Shown here piece after piece: positions 1 to 5,402 of a DNA stretch of 7,485 bases. Source of the stretch: REDI01 sp964586865. Its GTDB lineage: Bacteria > Myxococcota_A > UBA796 > GCA-2862545. Below the pieces are notes generated by a model that saw nothing but the letters and a program-made list of their open reading frames with translations, had not been told where the DNA came from and searched no databases. Numbering within the stretch: position 1 is the stretch's first letter; each line of letters opens with the position of its first letter. Both the position numbers and the translations under genes were made by a program. The DNA lies in contig CAZPJM010000249.1 of the NCBI GenBank assembly GCA_964586865.1, positions 1 to 7,485 on the forward strand, read 5' to 3'.

Positions 1-80
1 GGAACACGCCCCGACCGGCCGCGCCAGCGGACCCGGGCTCGACCCCCGACCCGCGGGCGGTGCCCGAGCCGCCGGGGACG

Positions 81-98
81 CGCCCCAGCGGAGGGGCG
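81..98 (-). terminator. Candidate stem-loop downstream of the AlkB-family gene
   Basis: CGCCCC (81-86) pairs perfectly with GGGGCG (93-98) across a 6-base loop, 8 bases past the stop codon of the minus-strand AlkB gene. Its position suits a transcription terminator for that cluster. No T-run follows, so this is not a textbook intrinsic terminator, and short GC stems are common by chance in such GC-rich DNA. I see nothing else convincing in bases 1-106. Confidence 0.3.
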
Positions 99-106
99 GG
101 CCCGCG

Positions 107-715
107 TCAGGCGCCCGACTCCCGGAACTGGAGGCTGATCCGCGGACCGGCCCGCGCGACCTTGGGGACGCCGTGCCGCCAGGTGCGCTGGCAGGTGCCG
201 CCCATGACCAGCAGATCCCCCCAGCCGAGGGCCAGCTCGAGGCCGGGGCCGCCCCGGGCGGGGACGAGCTTGAAGCGCCGGGGGAAGCCCAGGCCCACCA
301 CCGCCACCACCGTGTCGTCGCGCAGCCGGCCCACCCGGTCGCCGTGCATGGCGACGCTGTCCCGGCCGTCGCGGTAGAAGGCCGCCGAGACCCGGGGGAG
401 GGGGCGGCCGAAGCGCTCGCCCAGGGCCCGGGCCATGTCCAGGACCACCGCCGGGGGCTCGCCGTCGTCGGGGAAGGTGGCCAGGCGGCGGGGGACGTCG
501 ATGATCCGGTCGTACATGGGCCGGCGCTCGTCGCGCCAGCGCAGGCCATCCCGCAGGCGGCCCAGGAGCCGGTCGTGGCCGCGGACCCACCGCGGGACGT
601 GCTCGATCCAGGCGCCGTCGGTGAGCATCCGCCGCCGGGCCCGACCGAAGGCGGGGTCGAAGGAGACGGGCTGGCCGGTGGCGGCGCTGTCGAACAGGCT
701 GGGCGCGGGCTGCAC
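107..715 (-). CDS. AlkB-family 2-oxoglutarate/Fe(II)-dependent dioxygenase
   Basis: This 202-residue protein belongs to the AlkB family, which uses Fe(II), O2 and 2-oxoglutarate to remove alkyl groups oxidatively from DNA or RNA bases in the cytoplasm. The family landmarks are in order: an FYRDG segment (113-117) ahead of the metal-binding HGD (His124, Asp126), the distal ligand His181 in WRHG, and the 2-oxoglutarate-binding RISLQFR (Arg192, Arg198), the counterpart of RYNLTFR in E. coli AlkB. Length is normal for a short bacterial AlkB. The GTG start at 715 was chosen because GGAGGTGATC lies directly upstream, giving 5 bases between GGAGG and the start; the open frame continues upstream but there it only shadows the preceding gene. 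An Ala stands where many family members have Asn, in the residues before FYRDG. The substrate cannot be told from sequence. The gene follows the 757-1320 gene by 41 bases that contain a LexA-type box, so damage induction is likely. Confidence 0.92.
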   Translation of the reverse strand: MQPAPSLFDSAATGQPVSFDPAFGRARRRMLTDGAWIEHVPRWVRGHDRLLGRLRDGLRWRDERRPMYDRIIDVPRRLATFPDDGEPPAVVLDMARALGERFGRPLPRVSAAFYRDGRDSVAMHGDRVGRLRDDTVVAVVGLGFPRRFKLVPARGGPGLELALGWGDLLVMGGTCQRTWRHGVPKVARAGPRISLQFRESGA

Positions 716-719
716 GATC

Positions 720-736
720 ACCTCCCCCCGGGAGGT
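720..736 (-). promoter_or_regulatory. Perfect hairpin burying the Shine-Dalgarno of the AlkB-family gene
   Basis: Read on the minus strand, ACCTCCC (736-730) is followed by a GGG loop and then GGGAGGT (726-720). This is a perfect 7-bp stem containing the whole Shine-Dalgarno sequence, 4 bases before the GTG start. In an RNA that includes both arms the ribosome site should be occluded. The base pairing is seen directly; the effect on translation is inferred. Confidence 0.5.
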
Positions 737-760
737 AACCGAACAGGTGTTCAGTGTCAC
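733..760 (-). promoter_or_regulatory. Possible promoter spanning the LexA box
   Basis: On the minus strand, GTGACA (760-755) matches the -35 consensus TTGACA at 5 of 6 positions. Sixteen bases downstream is TTACCT (738-733), a poor -10 element. The LexA-type box lies in the spacer, the usual place for a repressor to block RNA polymerase. The -35 overlaps the stop codon of the upstream gene. The predicted start, near 727-725, would fall inside the SD-sequestering hairpin and remove its 5' arm. The -10 match is weak, so confidence is limited. Confidence 0.35.
741..752. promoter_or_regulatory. LexA (SOS) box, GAAC-N4-GTTC type
   Basis: GAACAGGTGTTC has perfectly palindromic arms around a 2-base centre. 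With flanks, 740-753 matches the Gram-positive/actinobacterial LexA consensus CGAACRNRYGTTYG at 13 of 14 positions, failing only at the last base. It lies in the 41-base gap between two minus-strand genes, 25 bases upstream of the AlkB start. No other GAAC-N4-GTTC was seen in the window by eye. The implied role, LexA repression lifted by DNA damage, fits an alkylation-repair gene. It assumes this organism's LexA uses that motif. Confidence 0.65.
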
Positions 761-1320
761 ACCCGACGTGGCCCGGCGGGACCCCCGGGGGTGTCGGAGA
801 GCACCCCGGCCGCCAGCAGGACGCGCTTGAGCGCCTTGTCGAAGGCGGGATCCGCCACCAGCCGGGCCGCGGCCTCCTCGCTGGGGTGCCCATCGCTGTG
901 GTCGTGGAGGTGGACCTCGAGGTGCAGGCGGCTCGCCGCGTCGGCCCCGACGGCCTCGGCGAGCTTCTCGCGGGCATCCTCCCCCGGCGGCTCGGCGGCG
1001 ATGCCCAGCACCAGCAACCCGGCCTTGCGCTGTCGATCCCCGGCCAGCCACCGCACCAGGCGGCTCCGGACGGGGGAGGGGGCGTCCAGGGGCGGCACGG
1101 TCCGCAGCTCCACCGTCGCCAGGTTGCGGTGCACCAGCTGCCCCGGGCGTGGCGTCCGGGTGAGGGCGAGGACGGGGCCGTCGGGCCAGTCGGACAGCTC
1201 GGTGAACCGGCCGTGGACGAAGATGGCCTCGGGTCGGCCCAGGGTGCCGGCGAGCACGCGGGCGCGCAGGGCGCTGGCCAGGGCTTCGTGCAGGCGGTCT
1301 TCGTAGGTCGTCTTCGGCAC
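757..1320 (-). CDS. Hypothetical protein, 187 residues, between kinase-like and AlkB-family genes
   Basis: I do not recognise this family. The protein starts MPKTTYEDRLHEAL and looks soluble, with no signal peptide or membrane segment. It alternates helical stretches with short hydrophobic strands (EAIFVHGRF near 31-39, PVLALTRT near 49-56, AGLLVLGIA near 100-108, SRLHLEVHLHDH near 130-141). The His/Asp-rich HLEVHLHDHSDGH (133-145) could bind a metal, though this is only suggestive. The tail after about residue 176 is Gly/Pro-rich and probably disordered. The GTG start at 1320 has GGAG (1329-1326) 5 bases ahead, and no in-frame ATG competes with it. It sits 83 bases after the kinase-like gene and 41 bases before the AlkB gene on the same strand, so partial co-transcription is likely. 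That it is a real gene rests on its RBS, its codon bias and the tight fit between neighbours. Confidence 0.7.
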   Translation of the reverse strand: MPKTTYEDRLHEALASALRARVLAGTLGRPEAIFVHGRFTELSDWPDGPVLALTRTPRPGQLVHRNLATVELRTVPPLDAPSPVRSRLVRWLAGDRQRKAGLLVLGIAAEPPGEDAREKLAEAVGADAASRLHLEVHLHDHSDGHPSEEAAARLVADPAFDKALKRVLLAAGVLSDTPGGPAGPRRV

Positions 1321-1403
1321 GCGGACTCCGGGTGGGCCCCCATCCTGGCACAGGCAGGTCCCTCCGGCCGGCCCCCGCCCCCCGGGAGGCTCGCTGCGGA
1401 GGA

Positions 1404-2000
1404 TCAGCCGCCCTCCCACAGGTTCGGGACCTCCCAGCCGAGGGTCTCGATGACCTTGTCGGCGGCGTGGCGCGGGTGGAGGTCCTCCGCGTCGACCACG
1501 TGGCGGGCCAGCTTCATGGGCTCCTCGAGGGGATCGAGGGCCGGGGCGAGCATGCCGGCGTCGGCGGGGCAGTACAGCAGCAAGCGGGCGAACTCGGCCT
1601 GGTTCTTCGCATGCCGGCGACCCATCTCGGCCACGATCACCTCGCGAGGGCGCCGGATGTAGACGAGGGTGGAGGTGGCCTGGACGAGATCGAGGAGCCG
1701 CGGGTCGCGCAGCGTCTGGTCCGAGAGGGCCACCACATGGGGGGTGGGCCGCTTGAGCACGTCGGGAAGGAGCTGCCGCTCCCACTTCAGCCGGGTGCCC
1801 TGGCCCTCCTTGACCACCACCCCGTCGATGGTGCGCCCGGCCTTGTGCTCCACCGCCCGGTCGAGCCAGAACAGGGGCAGCCCGGTCAGCAGCGAGACCA
1901 TGCGGGCGACCTTTCCGTGCTCGGCGCCGGGCAGACCCACCAGGCAGGCGGGCCGGTCCGGCTCCACGAGCGGCTTGTAGCTGTAGTAGTCGAGGTCCAT
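1404..2000 (-). CDS. Shikimate-kinase-fold P-loop protein with degenerate active site
   Basis: The first ~120 residues follow the shikimate kinase pattern: strand plus P-loop (ACLVGLPGAEHGKVAR, 18-33), substrate-region LFWLDRAVEHKAGRTI (43-58), TRLKWERQLL (69-78) at the place of the family's FRxxE segment, then HVVALSDQTLRDP (88-100) and TLVYIRRP (111-118). Key motifs are altered. The Walker A GxxGxGK[ST] has become GLPGAEHGKV, with an insertion before GK and no Ser/Thr after the Lys. The DxD-type acidic pair is a single Asp (Asp47). The Gly-Gly-Gly substrate loop after the VVA strand is replaced by LSDQ. The C-terminal half (121-198) lacks a clear lid Arg pattern and does not resemble the family. 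At 198 residues it is slightly longer than usual (about 170). ATP binding or shikimate phosphorylation is therefore doubtful; a pseudokinase or a changed substrate is more likely. The ATG at 2000 has only a weak upstream GGATGG. It heads the minus-strand cluster and is divergent from pirin. Confidence 0.72.
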   Translation of the reverse strand: MDLDYYSYKPLVEPDRPACLVGLPGAEHGKVARMVSLLTGLPLFWLDRAVEHKAGRTIDGVVVKEGQGTRLKWERQLLPDVLKRPTPHVVALSDQTLRDPRLLDLVQATSTLVYIRRPREVIVAEMGRRHAKNQAEFARLLLYCPADAGMLAPALDPLEEPMKLARHVVDAEDLHPRHAADKVIETLGWEVPNLWEGG

Positions 2001-2085
2001 GGGCCCATCCGTGGCAGGTGGTGTTCCGATGTAGCCGGTCGGGCCAGACGTCCCCCGACCCGCCTTCCGATGCCGTCTGCGTGCC

Positions 2086-2091
2086 TACCAT
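2086..2091 (+). promoter_or_regulatory. Weak -10-like element upstream of pirin gene
   Basis: TACCAT in the sequence GTGCCTACCATCG resembles a bacterial -10 hexamer, about 100 bases before the pirin start. No good -35 is visible 16-18 bases upstream, so this is tentative. The region 2001-2191 must also hold the promoter of the divergent kinase-like gene. For that one I see only TACATC (2033-2028, minus strand), without a -35. Confidence 0.22.
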
Positions 2092-2135
2092 CGACGGTCC
2101 TACGCCCCGGCTGGAAACGGAGTGGTGCGGATCAC

Positions 2136-2148
2136 CGCGGTTACCGCG
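2136..2148. promoter_or_regulatory. 13-bp perfect palindrome upstream of pirin, possible operator
   Basis: CGCGGT-T-ACCGCG is a perfect inverted repeat around a single central base, 43 bases before the pirin start codon and inside the divergent intergenic region. A dimeric regulator could bind here, or it could form a small hairpin in the pirin leader. No known regulator motif is recognised. Confidence 0.3.
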
Positions 2149-2191
2149 CCTGTCCGACGTGACCATCGTGTCTCCTCGACCTGGAGGTCCC

Positions 2192-3031
2192 ATGACCACG
2201 CATCGCCGTACCGGACGTGTCATCCGTGCCGTCCCCGCGTCGGACGGGGCGGGCGTCCGCCTCTTCCGGAGCCTCGGGAGCCCGGCCCTGCCGGACCTGG
2301 ATCCCTTCCTGATGCTCGACCACTTCCGCTCGGACGACCCCCACGACTACATCGCCGGCTTCCCGAGCCATCCCCACCGCGGCTTCGAGACGGTCACCTA
2401 CATGCTGGACGGCCGCATGCTGCACCGGGACAGCGAGGGGAACACCGGTGACCTGGGGCCGGGGAGCGTGCAGTGGATGACCGCGGGCCGCGGGATCATC
2501 CACTCCGAGATGCCCCAGCAGGTCGAGGGCCGCATGCGCGGCTTCCAGCTCTGGGTGAACCTGCCCCGCGCCCAGAAGCGCGTCCCCCCCCGCTACCAGG
2601 ACATCCCGGGTGATCGGGTGCCCACCCTCGAGGCTCCCGGCGGCGCCGTGGTCCGGGTCCTCGCCGGGCGGGTCCACGGGGTCGAGGGCCCGGTCCAGGG
2701 CGTGGCCACCCGGCCCCTCATGCTCGACGTCGACCTGCCCGAGGGCGGCCGCTTCGAAGCGCCGGTGCCCGAGGGCCACACCGCCTTCGCCTACGTCTTC
2801 GAGGGCCGGGTCGCGGTGGGCGAGGGCGAGCACGGCGTCGACCACCTGCTGGAGCTGGTGGAGGGCGATACCCTGGCCCTCACGGGGGGCGAGGGCGGTG
2901 GGCGCGCGCTGGTGCTGGCCGGCGCCCCCATCCACGAGCCCGTCGTCAAGTACGGGCCCTTCGTCATGAACTCGGTGGGCGAGGTCAAGCAGGCCATCCT
3001 CGACTACCAGCAGGGCCGCCTCACGGGCTGA
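2192..3031 (+). CDS. Pirin family protein (bicupin)
   Basis: This 279-residue protein is a clear pirin, a two-domain cupin of the cytoplasm. The N-terminal cupin carries the four metal ligands of the family: HPH (His60, His62) in FPSHPHRGFETVTYML, and HSE (His104, Glu106) in GRGIIHSEMP. The segments DPFLMLDHF (37-45) and FQLWVNLP (118-125) are also typical. The C-terminal cupin (about 175-245) ends in the usual EPVVKYGPFVMNS (249-261). Some bacterial pirins have quercetinase (flavonol dioxygenase) activity, and others act as redox-sensitive regulators by binding partner proteins; sequence does not decide between these. The ATG at 2192 is preceded by GGAGG (2183-2187), 4 bases away. An in-frame extension to 2018 has no pirin similarity and overlaps the promoter region. 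It stands alone on the plus strand, 222 bases before the response regulator. Confidence 0.95.
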   Translation: MTTHRRTGRVIRAVPASDGAGVRLFRSLGSPALPDLDPFLMLDHFRSDDPHDYIAGFPSHPHRGFETVTYMLDGRMLHRDSEGNTGDLGPGSVQWMTAGRGIIHSEMPQQVEGRMRGFQLWVNLPRAQKRVPPRYQDIPGDRVPTLEAPGGAVVRVLAGRVHGVEGPVQGVATRPLMLDVDLPEGGRFEAPVPEGHTAFAYVFEGRVAVGEGEHGVDHLLELVEGDTLALTGGEGGGRALVLAGAPIHEPVVKYGPFVMNSVGEVKQAILDYQQGRLTG

Positions 3032-3062
3032 ACGGCGCCCCTCGCCGGAGCGTCCGGCACAC

Positions 3063-3147
3063 GCCGGTTCCGCGGGGTGCAAGGCCGGTGTGAGATTCGG
3101 CGTCGGCGACCCATCGTCACATGGTGGTGTCGAGGCCGGTTCCGCGG
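3063..3147. repeat. Pair of 13-bp direct repeats, GCCGGTTCCGCGG
   Basis: GCCGGTTCCGCGG occurs at 3063-3075 and again, identical, at 3135-3147, a spacing of 72 bases between starts. Both copies lie in the non-coding stretch between pirin and the response regulator. The first is followed by a weak inverted repeat (CACA at 3058 and CCGG at 3064, against CCGGTGTG at 3085-3092). They could be paired protein-binding sites or a small duplication. The function is unknown. Confidence 0.5.
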
Positions 3148-3150
3148 CAT

Positions 3151-3200
3151 GGGGGGCCCCCTCACCCCCGCGGGGGGTGTGTCTCATGCCCCGCGGGGGG
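3151..3200. repeat. Cluster of GC palindromes, including a repeated CCCCGCGGGGGG
   Basis: Within 50 bases upstream of the response regulator, GGGGGGCCCC (3151-3160) is followed by two identical CCCCGCGGGGGG copies (3166-3177 and 3189-3200), 23 bases apart. Each contains the perfect palindrome CCCCGCGGGG. The second copy occupies the -35 position relative to a possible extended -10 (TGCTAGACA, 3211-3219). This suits an operator pair, but a terminator for pirin is also possible. No T-run is present. Confidence 0.4.
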
Positions 3201-3253
3201 CGCCCCGACCTGCTAGACAAGGTTCAACGGCCTCGTCGACACTGGAGGGGTAG

Positions 3254-3904
3254 ATGGCAGCGCGGGTCCTCGTCGTGGACGACCACCCGGTGGTGCGGAG
3301 CGGCATCGTCTCGCTCATCGATGCGCATCCCCGGCTGCGCGTGGTCGACGCGGTGGGCGAGCTCTCCGCGGCCCGCAAGCGCCTCGGCACCCAGATCGAC
3401 CTGCTGCTGTGCGACGTCTCCCTCCCCGACGGCTCGGGGCTCATCCTGGTCCGCGAGGCCCGCGAGGCCCACCCCGAGCTGGGCATCCTGGTCTTCTCCT
3501 TCCACGACGAGCTGCTCTACGCCGAGCGGGCGCTGCGGGCGGGCGCCGACGGCTACCTCTCCAAGTCCGAGCCTCCCGAGGCGGTGGTCGAGGGCCTGCT
3601 CCGGGTGCTCGACGGCTTCACCGCCGTCTCCCGCGAGGTGGAGGCCCGGGTGGCCAGCCGCCAGGACGACGAGGGCGTCCCCACCAGCCCCGCCGACCGG
3701 CTCTCGGACCGCGAGCTCGAGATCTTCGAGCTCACCGGCCGGGGCCATGGGACCCGCAAGGTGGCCGAGCTGCTCGGGATCAGCGTGAAGACGGTCGAGA
3801 CCCACAAGTCCAACATCCGGGCCAAGCTGGGCCTGGCCGACGCGGGCCAGCTCATGCGCTCGGCGGTGGCGTGGCTCGGCGAGGTCGAGCACACGGGTGC
3901 CTAG
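3254..3904 (+). CDS. NarL/FixJ-type response regulator (REC-LuxR HTH)
   Basis: This 216-residue protein is a two-domain transcription regulator. The receiver domain (about 4-120) has the acidic pocket Asp9-Asp10 in VLVVDDHPVVR, the phosphoryl acceptor Asp54 in LLCDVSLPDGSG, Ser82 at the switch Thr/Ser position, and Lys104 in GYLSKSEPP. The LuxR-type HTH (about 149-210) reads LSDRELEIFELTGRGHGTRKVAELLGIS in two parts, then VKTVETHKSNIRAKL, all standard. When phosphorylated it should bind DNA as a dimer. The ATG at 3254 has a strong GGAGGGG (3244-3250). Its last 8 bases overlap the start of the histidine kinase gene, so the two should be translated together and act as a cognate pair. The direct and inverted repeats just upstream could be its own binding sites, but that is inference. 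Target genes are unknown. Confidence 0.95.
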   Translation: MAARVLVVDDHPVVRSGIVSLIDAHPRLRVVDAVGELSAARKRLGTQIDLLLCDVSLPDGSGLILVREAREAHPELGILVFSFHDELLYAERALRAGADGYLSKSEPPEAVVEGLLRVLDGFTAVSREVEARVASRQDDEGVPTSPADRLSDRELEIFELTGRGHGTRKVAELLGISVKTVETHKSNIRAKLGLADAGQLMRSAVAWLGEVEHTGA

Positions 3905-5285
3905 GACGCCGCCCTTCCCCATCCTCCCCCTCGGCCTGGCCCTGGCCGTCGGGCTGCTATCGCTGCTGACCGTCGGCCTCGGGGCCCTGGCCCTGGCCGG
4001 GGCCGGGCTCCCCTGGATCGGCGCCCTGGGGGCCGTGGCGCTGCTGGGCTTCGCGCTCACCTTCGGCGCCTCGCTCCTGGCCCTGGACCGGCTGCGACGG
4101 TGGGCGGTGGCGGTGGCCGGTGGCTCCCCCCAGGACACGGCCCGACGGGAGCTGCTGCTCGACCTGGTCGACGTGGGCAGCTTCGAGGCCGATCCCCGGT
4201 CGGGCACCGTGTCGCTCTCCTCGGGGAGCGCGCGGCTGCTGGGGCTGGGGCCCACGCCGCGCGAAGGCCCCTGGGACCGTGCCTTCGCCGCGGTCCGGCG
4301 CGATGATCTGGCAGATCTCGAGGCGGCCCTGGCCACCCCGGGCGAGCCGGGGGCATCCCGCCGGGTCACCTGGCGGATCCGGGTGCCCGAGATCGACGGC
4401 TCGGCCCGGACCCTCGAGGTCCAGGCCCGGGTGCTGCTCGACGACCAGGGACGGCCCGAGTGGATCCTCGGCCTGGTGCGGGACGTGAGCAGCCGGGAGG
4501 CCCTGGATCAGGCGCGGGCGGCGTGGACCTCGGCCCTGGAGGCCCAGGTGGCGGTCCGGACGGCCGAGGCCGAGCGTCGGGCCCGGCAGGCGGGCGAGCT
4601 GGCCATGGAGCTGACCCGCTCGGAGCACCGGGCCCGGCAGCGGCTGGCGCGCGTGCTCCACGACGGCCTCCAGCAGACCCTGGTGGCGGTGCGCTTCCGG
4701 CTGCGCCGCCTGGCCCTTCACAGCCACGACGCCGAGCGCGACGAGCTGGACGCCCTGCTCCAGCAGGCCATCGACGAGGCCCGGACCCTGGCGGCCGAGC
4801 TGGATCCGCCGGTGGATCCGGACCAGGACCTGGCCGGCGCCCTGGACTGGCTCTCCGACCGGCTCCATCGCCGTCACGGACTGTCCGTGCAGGTGCGCGG
4901 CGTCCCCCGGTCGGGTCCGCTGCCGGCCCAGCACGGGGTGGTCCTCTTCCAGGCGGCGCGGGAGCTCCTCTTCAACGTGGTCAAGCACGCCCGGGTGGAC
5001 ACGGCGCGGGTCGAGGTCGCCACCCACGAGGGCCAGCTCCGGCTGGTGGTGCGGGACGAGGGGGTCGGGGTGTCCGCCGAGGGCGAGAGCGGGATCGGGC
5101 TGGCCCACGCCGCGCGGCGCCTGGAGTCGCTGGGCGGCGGCCTGGAGGTCGCCGGGAACCCGGGGAGGGGCACCGCGGTGACCGCGTGGCTGCCCGCCCA
5201 CCCTGGTTCCCCCGAGCGCGAGGATGGAGGCGGTACGGACCCGTCTCGGGTGGGCGAATCCACCCACCAGGCCCGTCCCGGGTGA
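3897..5285 (+). CDS. Membrane-bound PAS histidine kinase, HisKA_3 (NarL-partner) type
   Basis: This 462-residue sensor kinase partners the preceding response regulator. Two adjacent hydrophobic segments (about 9-33 and 38-63) form a hairpin with almost no external loop, so sensing is probably in the membrane or the cytoplasm. A PAS-like domain (about 84-198, ending in WILGLVRDVSSREAL) is followed by a coiled-coil linker (about 203-245). The dimerisation/phosphoacceptor helix has ARVLHDGLQQTL with His255, typical of HisKA_3 kinases. The ATPase domain has its N box at ELLFNVVKHA (Asn360), G1 at DEGVGV (387-392) and G2 at GIGLAHAARRLESLGG (399-414). The last ~27 residues are a Pro/Gly-rich, charged tail. 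The GTG start at 3897 overlaps the regulator gene by 8 bases; no strong SD is seen (GAGG 12 bases upstream), so translational coupling is likely. The signal is unknown; no heme, flavin or Cys sensor motif is obvious. Confidence 0.93.
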   Translation: MPRTPPFPILPLGLALAVGLLSLLTVGLGALALAGAGLPWIGALGAVALLGFALTFGASLLALDRLRRWAVAVAGGSPQDTARRELLLDLVDVGSFEADPRSGTVSLSSGSARLLGLGPTPREGPWDRAFAAVRRDDLADLEAALATPGEPGASRRVTWRIRVPEIDGSARTLEVQARVLLDDQGRPEWILGLVRDVSSREALDQARAAWTSALEAQVAVRTAEAERRARQAGELAMELTRSEHRARQRLARVLHDGLQQTLVAVRFRLRRLALHSHDAERDELDALLQQAIDEARTLAAELDPPVDPDQDLAGALDWLSDRLHRRHGLSVQVRGVPRSGPLPAQHGVVLFQAARELLFNVVKHARVDTARVEVATHEGQLRLVVRDEGVGVSAEGESGIGLAHAARRLESLGGGLEVAGNPGRGTAVTAWLPAHPGSPEREDGGGTDPSRVGESTHQARPG

Positions 5286-5301
5286 GTCGGCCTACGCCGC
5301 T

Positions 5302-5322
5302 CCCGTCGCCCCCTCGGACGGG
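5302..5322 (+). terminator. Candidate stem-loop after the histidine kinase
   Basis: CCCGTC (5302-5307) pairs with GACGGG (5317-5322) over a 9-base loop, 17 bases after the kinase stop codon. It could separate the two-component operon from sodB. There is no T-run, and the stem is only 6 bp. Confidence 0.28.
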
Positions 5323-5361
5323 GTGGAAGGTGGGGCGGACGTGCGCTACGGCCTGACCTCC

Positions 5362-5376
5362 CCCTCGTGACGAGGG
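5362..5376. promoter_or_regulatory. 15-bp perfect palindrome upstream of sodB
   Basis: CCCTCGT-G-ACGAGGG is a perfect inverted repeat, 26 bases before the superoxide dismutase start codon. It could be an operator for a dimeric regulator. As RNA it would form a 6-bp hairpin with a UGA loop in the leader. It does not resemble a Fur box or another motif I know. No confident -35/-10 pair was found in 5286-5402. Confidence 0.35.
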
Positions 5377-5402
5377 ACGAACCCCGCTCCGTGAGGACTG
5401 CC

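Noticed and set aside
691..700. Second GAACA half-site inside the AlkB coding sequence (CGAACAGGCT)
   Set aside because: There is no partner GTTC half at the right spacing, and the bases encode the normal LFDS residues, so it is not a second LexA box.
173..1306. Long plus-strand open frame (377 codons) opposite the AlkB and unknown-protein genes
   Set aside because: It is antisense to two well-supported genes, low in complexity (Gly/Ala/Pro/Arg), and has no family features. Long antisense frames are expected where stop codons are rare.
716..1351. N-terminal extension of the AlkB frame on the minus strand up to 1351
   Set aside because: The extension overlaps the 757-1320 gene and is Arg/Pro/Gly-rich. 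The SD and GTG at 715 explain the start.
1321..1403. GC-rich inverted repeats between the kinase-like gene and the 187-residue gene as a terminator
   Set aside because: The arms are short with a long loop and several alternative pairings; this is no better than chance in DNA of this composition.
2018..2191. 58-codon N-terminal extension of pirin
   Set aside because: It has no pirin similarity and crosses the intergenic promoter region. The ATG at 2192 has a strong SD and gives a normal pirin N-terminus.
1321..2223. Upstream extension of the 757-1320 frame on the minus strand up to 2223
   Set aside because: It covers the kinase-like gene in another frame with low-complexity sequence, whereas the GTG at 1320 has a good SD.
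2141..3220. 359-codon minus-strand frame opposite pirin
   Set aside because: It mirrors the pirin coding bias; the sequence is low in complexity and has no start signal.
3224..4369. 381-codon minus-strand frame opposite the regulator and kinase
   Set aside because: It is antisense to two genes with full sets of catalytic motifs; its composition is that of a shadow frame.
4460..5356. 298-codon plus-strand frame overlapping the kinase
   Set aside because: It is Gly/Ala/Pro/Arg low-complexity sequence in the wrong frame of a clear histidine kinase.
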